A DNA stretch of 11,938 nucleotides from a bacterium. GTDB taxonomy: Bacteria > RBG-13-66-14. The notes under the pieces are model-generated. The model had not been told where the DNA came from, did no database searches, and was given only the letters and a program-made list of their open reading frames with translations. How positions within the stretch are numbered: the first letter of the stretch is position 1; each line of letters opens with the position of its first letter. The position numbers and the translations under genes were made by a program. Of the stretch, positions 6,165 to 11,938 are shown in pieces. The stretch covers positions 1 to 11,938 of the forward strand of contig DATKYS010000019.1 of NCBI GenBank assembly GCA_035528375.1. Direction: 5' to 3'.

Positions 6165-7118
6165 CTACCGCACCGCGGCCAGAGGTGAGGGGTCCAGGAT
6201 GGTGCTCACCCGGACCTCCCTCGCGCCGGTGGAATCGTAAAGCGCCACCAAATCCGCATCCCGCACCGAGAGCCACACCTTGTCCCCCAGGGTGGAGAGC
6301 TCGGGGGTACCCGGAAGGTCCTCCACCTCCGCCGTGACGTCCCCATCCCCGTCCACGAAGAGGAGGTCCATCCCGGCGGCGTCGAAAACCCAGCACCCGT
6401 CGCCCATCGCTCCCGCGACCCGCGGGCTTCCCAGCCCCTCCACGGTCGTGAGGAGGGAGCCGTCGGAAAGGGAGCGTTTCTCCAAACAATCCCCGGTGGT
6501 CAGCCAGAAACAATCCGCGTCGGGATCGGCGCTGAGGTCGCCGTACCCGCCTTCCAGGACCAGCTCGAACACCGTCGCGCCGTCGGAGGGGTCGAGGCCG
6601 AGGACGCGGAACTCGTTCATGTTGTTCGTCAGCATCAGGACCAGGACGACCCTCGCGTCGCCGCCCGCCAGTGCGAGCGAGCGGGGCGGCGAATCGAGCC
6701 CGCTTTGCCACAGGGAGTTGCCGTCGGAGTCGAGGGCGACCACCTCGAGCGCGCCCGAGTCCGCCACGTACACGTCGCCCGTATCCGAGTCCACCGCCAC
6801 CGCCTCGGGGTGGACGAAACCGCTGACGTAGAGCTCCTTCTGCCCGGAGTTGGATATTTTCACGAGTCTCGCGGCGTCGGAATCGGCGAGCCAGAGGGTG
6901 GCCGTCTGGGCCTCGGCGGCCACGTAATCCGCGTCGCCGAAATTGTCCACGACGGTCTCCACGTCACCGTCCTTGGACAAGAGCACCAGAACGCCCTGGG
7001 AGCCGTCGAGGACCCAGCAGCCCCCGAGCCCCGCGGTCTCCTCGGCGGCCGGCTCGCAACCGCCGAGGACCACGATGATGATGGATACCGCCACCGCGGC
7101 ACCGGTGTATCTTCTCAA
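6165..7118 (-). CDS. Seven-bladed beta-propeller lipoprotein (NHL/Vgb-like)
   Basis: A 317-residue protein with a lipoprotein signal: RRYTG, hydrophobic core and lipobox LGGC, cysteine at 21. The mature part contains seven similar blocks of about 30-40 residues (starting near 33, 73, 114, 155, 202, 241 and 279). Each pairs a W-or-Y-containing strand such as CWVLD, LWLAD, VYVAD, FWLTT, CWVFD or VWLSV with a later V-x-L/D-x-DG turn. Together these would form one complete propeller. PEAVAVDSDTGDVYVADSG (104-122) is a typical NHL-repeat phrase. Propellers of this type bind ligands or proteins; no catalytic residues stand out. The start is TTG at 7118, chosen because it gives a complete signal peptide. 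It lies 16 bases after the small TM-protein gene, so the two are probably co-transcribed. The target membrane and partner are unknown. Confidence 0.78.
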   Translation of the reverse strand: MRRYTGAAVAVSIIIVVLGGCEPAAEETAGLGGCWVLDGSQGVLVLLSKDGDVETVVDNFGDADYVAAEAQTATLWLADSDAARLVKISNSGQKELYVSGFVHPEAVAVDSDTGDVYVADSGALEVVALDSDGNSLWQSGLDSPPRSLALAGGDARVVLVLMLTNNMNEFRVLGLDPSDGATVFELVLEGGYGDLSADPDADCFWLTTGDCLEKRSLSDGSLLTTVEGLGSPRVAGAMGDGCWVFDAAGMDLLFVDGDGDVTAEVEDLPGTPELSTLGDKVWLSVRDADLVALYDSTGAREVRVSTILDPSPLAAVR

Positions 7119-7134
7119 GAGGGCAACCCCGCTG

Positions 7135-7467
7135 TTAGTCTCCCTCGATCTCCTGGAAGAGATCGTCGCCGGTGGCTTCCCGCTCCTCTTCCGCCTCGGC
7201 CTCCCGGGAAGCCTCGACGGCCTCCAGCGCCTCGGAGTCCACGGTCCCGTCGTCCGTTTCCGGGTTGGAGACGATTACCTCATCACTCGTGTCGTCGGGG
7301 GTGAAAATCGCCAACAGGGCCAGACCGACGCCCACCAGCCCCACCACCGTCAGGGTGAGGGTCCAGTCATTCTCGGCAGTGGAGCTGGAGGAATCGTCTC
7401 CGCCCGTGGCGGCCAGGGCGGGAACGCCGAACAGGATCAGGCTCATTAATACGCACAGGGCTCGCAT
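7135..7467 (-). CDS. Small secreted single-TM protein with acidic tail, unknown function
   Basis: A 110-residue protein. The ATG at 7467 was chosen because AGAAGG sits 6 bases upstream and the product then starts with a signal peptide (MRALCVLMSLILFGVPALA). A Ser/Asp-rich linker (22-35) leads to one hydrophobic helix (37-55, TLTLTVVGLVGVGLALLAI). The tail after 56 is strongly acidic and Glu/Ala-rich (EASREAEAEEEREATGDD) with possible helical or coiled-coil character. No known domain is recognised. The layout suggests an inner-membrane protein with both ends handled by Sec. It lies 16 bases before the propeller lipoprotein gene and 166 bases after the bactofilin gene, so it may begin its own transcript. 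Confidence 0.65.
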   Translation of the reverse strand: MRALCVLMSLILFGVPALAATGGDDSSSSTAENDWTLTLTVVGLVGVGLALLAIFTPDDTSDEVIVSNPETDDGTVDSEALEAVEASREAEAEEEREATGDDLFQEIEGD

Positions 7468-7633
7468 CGTGTGCCTTCTTTCATCATTTCCGGGCGAGGG
7501 TAAACCCCTCGTCTTCGGGCTCACAGGTATCGTGACGGTCAGTACCCCGACCCCGTTCGAAGCGCCTTTGCCTTCGGGCTTACCGATATATCAAGGGCAA
7601 GGGCCGACCGACGGCTTCACGCAGAGGTGGGAC
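7468..7633. other. Spacer between the bactofilin and small TM-protein genes
   Basis: A 166-base spacer inside the leftward cluster. It contains a hairpin CGAGGG/CCCTCG (7495-7511), an imperfect dyad GGTA...TGACGGTCA...TACC (7526-7546) and a short repeated TTCGGGCT-A phrase (from 7513 and from 7573). No clear terminator T-run or promoter was found. The elements could mark a second transcription start or a processing site. Confidence 0.35.
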
Positions 7634-8050
7634 CTATGCCGGGTGAACCGGAGCGGCGGTCCCCGCGGGTGACGGTTGCGTGAAGGACCCGTCGCGCCAG
7701 ACGCGTCCGGCGACCAACTCTGCGTCGCACCGCGCCACGGGGCCGATGTCGGCCACCCCGTTCACGTGGAACATGCCGACCACATGGCCCTCCAGCCGAA
7801 CGTCGTCGCAGCGAACCACTCCGGCCAGCTTCGCCCCCTCCGCCACCCACACCAGGCCGGAGATGTCAATCTCCCCCTCGAAGGTTCCCTGGACCAGCAC
7901 GTTTACGTTCCCCTTCACCTCGCCGGCTATCTCGTCGTCGGGGGAGACGTAGAACCCGATGGGGAGCTTGTTTCTCGCCGCGGTGGGTTCGGTTGCGGGC
8001 TGGGGCGGCTCTGAACTCTTTTTTCGTTTGATGAAGTCGAAAAGACCCAT
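7634..8050 (-). CDS. Bactofilin family cytoskeletal protein
   Basis: A 138-residue protein. Bactofilins polymerise without nucleotide into filaments on the inner membrane and recruit wall enzymes or position shape features. The core (about 36-115) shows the expected repeating right-handed beta-helix pattern of short glycine-punctuated strands: DDEIAGEVKGNVNVLVQGTFEGE... then SGLVWVAEGAKLAGVVRCDD and VRLEGHVVGMFHVNGVADIG. The N-terminus (MGLFDFIKRKKSS) is short, amphipathic and basic, as in membrane-targeting bactofilin ends, and the C-terminal tail is proline/alanine-rich. The ATG was chosen because the protein then starts 11 bases after the pfkA stop with the usual family length; the ribosome site is weak (AGG within the pfkA stop region). 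Neighbouring LytR_C and SLT genes fit the known association of bactofilins with peptidoglycan enzymes. Confidence 0.88.
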   Translation of the reverse strand: MGLFDFIKRKKSSEPPQPATEPTAARNKLPIGFYVSPDDEIAGEVKGNVNVLVQGTFEGEIDISGLVWVAEGAKLAGVVRCDDVRLEGHVVGMFHVNGVADIGPVARCDAELVAGRVWRDGSFTQPSPAGTAAPVHPA

Positions 8051-8061
8051 TGTCGGTGTAC

Positions 8062-9042
8062 CTACAGACTCAGGATTCCCAGGAGCGCGTACTCCTGGTG
8101 GTTGAAGCGGTGTTCGTGGGCGACGACCTTTTCGAGAGGGGTCAGCCGGATGTCGTTCGAGATCAGACCGACGAGTACGTCGCTCTTTCCCTCGGATATT
8201 GCGCCCACGGCCGCCCAGCCGAGGCGAGCCGCCAGGTTCCGGTCGTAGGAGGTGGGCGCGCCCCCGCGTTGCAGGTGACCGAGCACCGTGGCCCGGCACT
8301 CGATGCCGGTGAGCGATTCCAATTCCCCGGCGATGACCTCGGCCCGGCCGGCTCCCTCGGCGCAGATGACAACGGCCGATTTCTTCCGGGAGCGCTTCAG
8401 GTTGAATGTCAGCCGTTCGGCCAGCGGCGGCAGCTCGGCGCTTTCGGGCACCTCGGGCACCACGGCCGCCTCGGCTCCACCGGCCAGCGCAACCTCCAGG
8501 GCGATGGCCCCCGACTTGCGCCCCATGACCTCGACGACGAAGATCCGGTGGTGGCTGTCGGCGGTCTGGCGGAGCTTGTCCACGGCGTCGAGGGCCGTGT
8601 TCACCGCAGTGTCGAAGCCGACGGCGTTATCGGTGCCGAAGACGTCGTTGTCTATGGAGGCGGGCACGCCGACGACCTTGAGCCGGGTCTCCCGGGCCAC
8701 GGCGTGGGCTCCGGCGGCGGACCCGTTCCCGCCGATGACCACCAGCCCCTCGATTCCTTTATCTTTCAGGTGCCCGTAGGCCCGTTTCCGGTTCTCCGGT
8801 TCGAGAAACTCCTCCGAGCGCGAGGTGCCGAGGATGGTGCCGCCGCGGTCTATTATCCCGCCCACGTCCCGGCTCTCGAGCCCCTTGAATTTGCCCTTCA
8901 ACAGGCCCTGGTAGCCGTCCAGCACCCCAAAAACCCTGCGGCCTCCGTAGAGCGCCGTCCGGGTCACCGACCGGATGCAGGCGTTCATCCCGGGGGAGTC
9001 CCCGCCCGAGGTCAGCACGGCTATACTGGGTTCTTCCCCCAT
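8062..9042 (-). CDS. pfkA: ATP-dependent 6-phosphofructokinase
   Basis: A 326-residue cytoplasmic glycolytic enzyme phosphorylating fructose 6-phosphate to fructose 1,6-bisphosphate; bacterial PfkA is usually about 320 residues. Visible motifs: TSGGDSPGMN (11-20, nucleotide and substrate loop), DRGGTILGTSRSEEF (65-79), GGNGS (104-108), ASIDND (128-133) with catalytic D131, VEVMGRKSGAIAL (170-182) contacting the sugar phosphate, and GHLQRGGAPTSYDR (255-268). Gly107 in the GGxG loop is the residue expected for ATP rather than pyrophosphate enzymes. The third loop residue is Asn106, where E. coli PfkA has Asp103, a magnesium-linked position, so activity or metal use may differ. It is the first gene of the leftward cluster, with a plausible promoter at 9143-9115. 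Confidence 0.95.
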   Translation of the reverse strand: MGEEPSIAVLTSGGDSPGMNACIRSVTRTALYGGRRVFGVLDGYQGLLKGKFKGLESRDVGGIIDRGGTILGTSRSEEFLEPENRKRAYGHLKDKGIEGLVVIGGNGSAAGAHAVARETRLKVVGVPASIDNDVFGTDNAVGFDTAVNTALDAVDKLRQTADSHHRIFVVEVMGRKSGAIALEVALAGGAEAAVVPEVPESAELPPLAERLTFNLKRSRKKSAVVICAEGAGRAEVIAGELESLTGIECRATVLGHLQRGGAPTSYDRNLAARLGWAAVGAISEGKSDVLVGLISNDIRLTPLEKVVAHEHRFNHQEYALLGILSL

Positions 9043-9114
9043 GCGACCCCGAAAAAGGATACCCGTTCCTAAGTGTCCGTCGGAAGCGGTTTTCGGCCCC
9101 CTTCGTCGGGGGGA

Positions 9115-9143
9115 AGATTAGCACACCGATTCCACCTAGTCAA
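9115..9143 (-). promoter_or_regulatory. Probable promoter of the pfkA cluster
   Basis: On the minus strand, TTGACT (9143-9138) is followed after 17 bases by TAATCT (9120-9115), which keeps the key T-A....T of a -10 box. A start near 9108 would leave a leader of roughly 65 bases, beginning within a C5/G5 inverted repeat. Confidence 0.45.
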
Positions 9144-9230
9144 CGTGGCGACGCCGCTCCCCGCGCAGGTCACACGACCTCCAGACCGCACTCCCGCGAG
9201 CTCATCCGGTTCCCGGGATCGAGGCGGTCG

Positions 9231-9254
9231 GACAAGGGGCTCAAGCCACTTGTC
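9231..9254 (+). repeat. 24-base hairpin / inverted repeat
   Basis: GACAAG pairs with CTTGTC, and inside it GGC pairs with GCC around a TCAA loop, with one mismatch between the two stems. No T-run follows on either strand, so it is not an obvious terminator. It may be an operator or simply chance structure. Confidence 0.4.
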
Positions 9255-9333
9255 GCGTTCGATAACGTCGTTTCGTCCCCCGGATAATTTTTCGCACCCG
9301 CCGCAAGAGGGGAGTGAACCGGTAAACCCATAT

Positions 9334-9351
9334 CTGTCAGCCGATTGACAG
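9334..9351 (+). promoter_or_regulatory. Dyad overlapping the mazG -35 box, operator candidate
   Basis: CTGTCA-N6-TGACAG, a perfect 6-bp inverted repeat. Its right arm lies within TTGACA plus one base, so a bound protein would block the -35 box. The regulator is unknown. Confidence 0.4.
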
Positions 9352-9373
9352 TTCCCGTGGGCCCCCGTATACT
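9345..9373 (+). promoter_or_regulatory. Sigma70-type promoter of mazG
   Basis: TTGACA (9345-9350), a 17-base spacer, then TATACT (9368-9373): perfect -35 box, 5/6 -10 box and ideal spacing. Initiation near 9380 gives a short leader that includes GAGGAG 7 bases before the GTG start. Confidence 0.8.
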
Positions 9374-9406
9374 TTACGGGCCGCCTCAACAACGAGGAGC
9401 GAAGCG

Positions 9407-10210
9407 GTGCAATCCTACGACCGGCTGCTCGACACACTGAGAACCCTCCTCTCCCCGGGCGGGTGCGCCTGGGACGCCGAACAGGACGTCCGCAGCATGG
9501 CCCGGTATCTGATCGAGGAGTCCTATGAATTCTACGACGCGGTGGCGGAGGATAGTTCCACCGGGGTCATCGAGGAACTGGGGGACGTTCTGTACGTGGC
9601 TAGCTTCATCGCCCTGCTGGCGGAACGTGACGGGACCTTCACCCTGGCCCAAGTCTGCGACGGCGCCGAGGAGAAGATGCGCCGCCGCCACCCCCACGTA
9701 TTCGATCCCGGGGGGCCGAAGCTGGACGACGCCGACGCAGTCATCCGCCACTGGGAGAAGTTGAAGCACGGGGAGGCCGAGGAGCCGACCGAGCTGCCGC
9801 TGAGCCGGGCGCTCGAGAAAGTCCCCGTGCACACCCCGCCGCTGCTGCGGGCGGTCCGGGTCCAGGAAAAGGCGGCCCACTACCACTTCGACTGGCCCGA
9901 GGTGGGCGGCGTCCTGGACAAGCTGGAGGAGGAGACGGCCGAGCTCCGCCGGGCCGTGGGGGAGGGGCGGAGGGATCGAATCGCCGACGAGCTAGGCGAC
10001 GTCCTCTTCTCCCTGGCCAACCTCGCCCGGTTTTTAAAAATGGACCCCGGGCAGGCGCTGATCGGAACCGTAAAGAAATTCCAGGAGAGGCTGCGGTGGA
10101 TGGAGACACGGTGCGTCGCCGGGGGCGTATCGCTCTGCGACTTGAACCTACCCGAACTCGAGGCCCTGTGGCAGAAGGCCAAGCTCCAGCTAGAAAACGA
10201 CGCCTCCTGA
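9407..10210 (+). CDS. mazG: Nucleoside triphosphate pyrophosphohydrolase MazG
   Basis: A 267-residue cytoplasmic enzyme that hydrolyses (d)NTPs to monophosphate and pyrophosphate, linked to nucleotide-pool cleaning and, in E. coli, to ppGpp turnover. It is collinear with E. coli MazG (263 residues). Two MazG domains are visible. The N-terminal one has GCAWDAEQ (19-26), EESYE (37-41) and EELGD (56-60). The C-terminal one has FDWPEVG (161-167), EEETAE (174-179) and DELGDVLF (194-201). These are the EExxE and ExxD metal sites. RRHPHVF (93-99) is the usual linker block. The GTG start is supported by GAGGAG 7 bases upstream and a near-consensus promoter. The downstream membrane-protein gene overlaps its end. 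Confidence 0.95.
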   Translation: MQSYDRLLDTLRTLLSPGGCAWDAEQDVRSMARYLIEESYEFYDAVAEDSSTGVIEELGDVLYVASFIALLAERDGTFTLAQVCDGAEEKMRRRHPHVFDPGGPKLDDADAVIRHWEKLKHGEAEEPTELPLSRALEKVPVHTPPLLRAVRVQEKAAHYHFDWPEVGGVLDKLEEETAELRRAVGEGRRDRIADELGDVLFSLANLARFLKMDPGQALIGTVKKFQERLRWMETRCVAGGVSLCDLNLPELEALWQKAKLQLENDAS

Positions 10211-11938
10211 CATCCCGGGGGGCCTATATTCTCCTCGTGACGGCCGTCGCGGTCCTGGCGGGGATCGGCTACCACACCCTCGGCGGCGGGTTGGACGACG
10301 GCGCCTACCTGCAACTTTCCTTCTCCGACCAGCTCCTGGCCGGGGAAAGCTTCCGCGTCAACGTGGACGACCCCTCGAGCGACGCCACCGCCAACCCCCT
10401 CCTGGTAGGGCTCCTGTCGGCGGGACGCCTCATTTTCGGCGGGGAGGCCGGGGCCCGGGTGCTGGGGGTGGTGATCCTCGTCGGCTTCGGTCTCTGCGCC
10501 TTTTGGCTGGCGGCCAACCTCGGCGCCGAGCCGATCATCGCCTGCATCGCCGGACTGGCGGTGGCCCTCTCCCCCTCGGTCGTCACGGCTTCCTCTTCGT
10601 TACAACCCATCGCCTTCGACGCCCTTCTGTTGGTCATCGCCGTCATCGGCGTGCTTCGCGGCATCGGAACTCTCGCGCTCGCCGCCGGCGCCCTCACCCT
10701 GACCAGCTACCCGGGCATGTTCGCCGGGCTGGCCTTCGCGCTGGCCGTGCCGGCCATAGACGCCGTCAAGCGCAAGCAGTTGGAGAAGCGCTACCTCCTG
10801 CTTCTGATCCCCTTCGCCCTGGCGGCGGCCCGGGCCATCAGCGGGCCGATTCTCTTCGAATCCAACCCCCTGAGGGAGGTGCTCGCCCCCCTCGCCCTCT
10901 CCGGCGCTCCCGCGATGGAGCAGCGTCTCACGCTGTTGGCGGCGCTGCCGATTCGAATCTTTACCCTCCTGGGCGTCTCGACCGTCGGATTCCTTATGTC
11001 CGCGGCCGCCTTCTCCCTCGCCGTCCCGAAGCTCAGGTGGCGGACCTCCCTGGCGGCGATCGTCATTTCCGTGGCGGTGACCTACCTCGTGATGCGGGGC
11101 ACGGAGCTCATGGTGCTGTGGGCGGCGCCCCTGGTGGTGGTTGCCGGCGTCACCTGGTGCGGCTCCTACTGGAAGGAACACAAAAAGGTCCGGTTGTGGG
11201 TCACGGTGGGGGTGGCCCTGGCTTTCGTGGCGCCCCCGCTCTTAACCTTCCCCCAGAGTGGCATCGAGGGGGGAGTACTGGACCTCTGCCGCCGCGTGCC
11301 CGAGATCCTGCCCCCCCGGACCGTCATCGCCACCTCCCACCCCGGGGCCTACCGCTGCATCGCCGACGTCCCGGTGGTGGACCTCTCCGGCGCGCTTCCG
11401 CCAAAAATCTGCGAGGGCCCGCGCGACCTGGCGGTGGTGCTCGAGAGCTGGGCCCACCGGGTGCGGGTCCGCCGCCCGACCTACGTCGTGAGCGACGGGG
11501 TGAACATCGCCGAGGTGCGTTCAACCCCGCTTCTCGAGCGGGTTTTCCCGGAAAACGACGGCCCCGACGCCCTCTGGCGCATAGACTGGGAGCCGCTGGA
11601 TCGCCGGGAGGGGCTCTGGAACCCCGGGGTGCTGGAACGCATCGGCGATGGGAGGCTCATCAACTGGCTCGACATCGGCGGTGGCGGAGAATCTGCCGGA
11701 ATCGTCAACCTCGAGACCTACGGGGCCGCCAATCTCGACTGGAAGCTGGTCTGGCTGCCGGTGGAGCTGTGGGGTCGGAGCACCACCCTCGCCGACACCT
11801 GCCGCGTCTGCAGGAACGCCGAGGCCGTCCGCGTTGACGTGCTTCTGCCGCCCCATACGCGCGTCGTCTGCCTGCGCCTCTTCGTGTGCGGCGCCGGGGA
11901 ACCGGAGTGCCGCGCCGAATCGGGCGCCTACTCGACCT
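10168..11938 (+). CDS. Polytopic membrane protein, GT-C glycosyltransferase-like (partial)
   Basis: The reading frame is open to the window end (590 complete codons, C-terminus missing). GTG at 10168 is chosen because GAGG lies 4 bases upstream and it supplies a basic N-terminus (ARKRRLLTSRG) before the first TM helix; it overlaps mazG by 43 bases. GTG at 10237 is an alternative but has no ribosome site. About ten hydrophobic helices fill residues 19-365. After the first comes GGGLDDGAYLQL (acidic pair D43-D44), then AGESFRVN and TANPLLVGLL, resembling the first periplasmic loop of GT-C enzymes (DDa-isfryA-nl-eGkG-v-N...TsPLw). Past the helices a soluble domain contains PRTVIATSHPGAY and VPVVDLSGAL (from about 383), a phrase common in the C-terminal part of GT39/GT87-type proteins. 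Such enzymes move sugars from lipid-linked donors outside the membrane. The family call is by pattern only and the substrate is unknown. Confidence 0.6.
   Translation, partial: MAEGQAPARKRRLLTSRGAYILLVTAVAVLAGIGYHTLGGGLDDGAYLQLSFSDQLLAGESFRVNVDDPSSDATANPLLVGLLSAGRLIFGGEAGARVLGVVILVGFGLCAFWLAANLGAEPIIACIAGLAVALSPSVVTASSSLQPIAFDALLLVIAVIGVLRGIGTLALAAGALTLTSYPGMFAGLAFALAVPAIDAVKRKQLEKRYLLLLIPFALAAARAISGPILFESNPLREVLAPLALSGAPAMEQRLTLLAALPIRIFTLLGVSTVGFLMSAAAFSLAVPKLRWRTSLAAIVISVAVTYLVMRGTELMVLWAAPLVVVAGVTWCGSYWKEHKKVRLWVTVGVALAFVAPPLLTFPQSGIEGGVLDLCRRVPEILPPRTVIATSHPGAYRCIADVPVVDLSGALPPKICEGPRDLAVVLESWAHRVRVRRPTYVVSDGVNIAEVRSTPLLERVFPENDGPDALWRIDWEPLDRREGLWNPGVLERIGDGRLINWLDIGGGGESAGIVNLETYGAANLDWKLVWLPVELWGRSTTLADTCRVCRNAEAVRVDVLLPPHTRVVCLRLFVCGAGEPECRAESGAYST

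Larger units (their letters stand above)
9043..9406. other. Divergent regulatory region between pfkA and mazG
   Basis: 364 bases without a gene. It holds promoters in both directions (9143-9115 leftward, 9345-9373 rightward), a dyad on the mazG -35 box, a 24-base hairpin (9231-9254), and a GC-rich CCCCC/GGGGG inverted repeat at 9097-9112 near the expected pfkA transcription start. Confidence 0.6.

Noticed and set aside
7468-7524. Earlier ATG for the small TM protein
   Set aside because: The added 19 residues would place a hydrophilic stretch before the signal peptide, and the ribosome site AGAAGG fits only the ATG at 7467.
8050-9072. 340-codon plus-strand frame opposite pfkA
   Set aside because: Antisense of a clearly conserved pfkA; the composition is typical of a shadow frame.
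10503-11837. 444-codon plus-strand frame inside the GT-C-like gene
   Set aside because: Arg/Gly/Pro-rich with no recognisable domain, while the overlapping frame encodes coherent TM helices and a soluble domain.

Overview
The window looks like chromosomal DNA of a high-GC, Gram-negative (diderm) bacterium, probably from an uncultured lineage. The diderm inference rests on a PorV/PorQ-like outer-membrane barrel, two lipobox proteins, a periplasmic lytic transglycosylase and a bactofilin. The barrel type and the CsgG-like protein would suit the FCB superphylum or a related candidate phylum, but no marker here fixes the taxonomy. There is no tRNA, rRNA, CRISPR array, insertion sequence or recognisable phage gene.

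Layout. (1) Positions 1-909, minus strand: an AT-rich partial gene for a secreted protein with two tandem CsgG/FlgO-like domains. Its base composition is unlike everything else here. (2) 972-3773, minus strand: a tight cluster transcribed as accA (carboxyltransferase alpha), then a protein pairing a DnaJ-C-terminal-like domain with a HExxH metallopeptidase-like domain, then the outer-membrane barrel. (3) 3774-4181: a divergent spacer carrying three copies of a degenerate GC-rich repeat. (4) 4182-4547, plus strand: a small orphan lipoprotein ending in a textbook terminator, convergent with the next cluster. (5) 4654-9042, minus strand: pfkA, bactofilin, a small single-TM protein, a seven-bladed beta-propeller lipoprotein, a membrane-anchored LytR_C protein and a lytic transglycosylase, ending in an intrinsic terminator. 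(6) 9043-9406: a divergent regulatory region with good promoters in both directions. (7) 9407-11938, plus strand: mazG followed by an overlapping polytopic membrane protein resembling GT-C glycosyltransferases, cut by the window end.

How the genes fit together. Most of the pfkA cluster points to the cell envelope: bactofilin scaffold, LytR_C domains, murein-cleaving SLT and a surface or periplasmic propeller lipoprotein. This may be a cell-shape or wall-remodelling module co-transcribed with a glycolytic gene. The accA cluster joins fatty-acid precursor synthesis to two uncharacterised proteins. MazG is nucleotide-pool housekeeping.

Most unusual items: the DnaJ-C/HExxH pairing abutting accA, the AT-rich double-CsgG-like gene, the apparent internal duplication in the LytR_C protein, the DG-ITNVP motif at both ends of the transglycosylase, the repeat family upstream of accA, and a perfect dyad over the -35 box of the mazG promoter.
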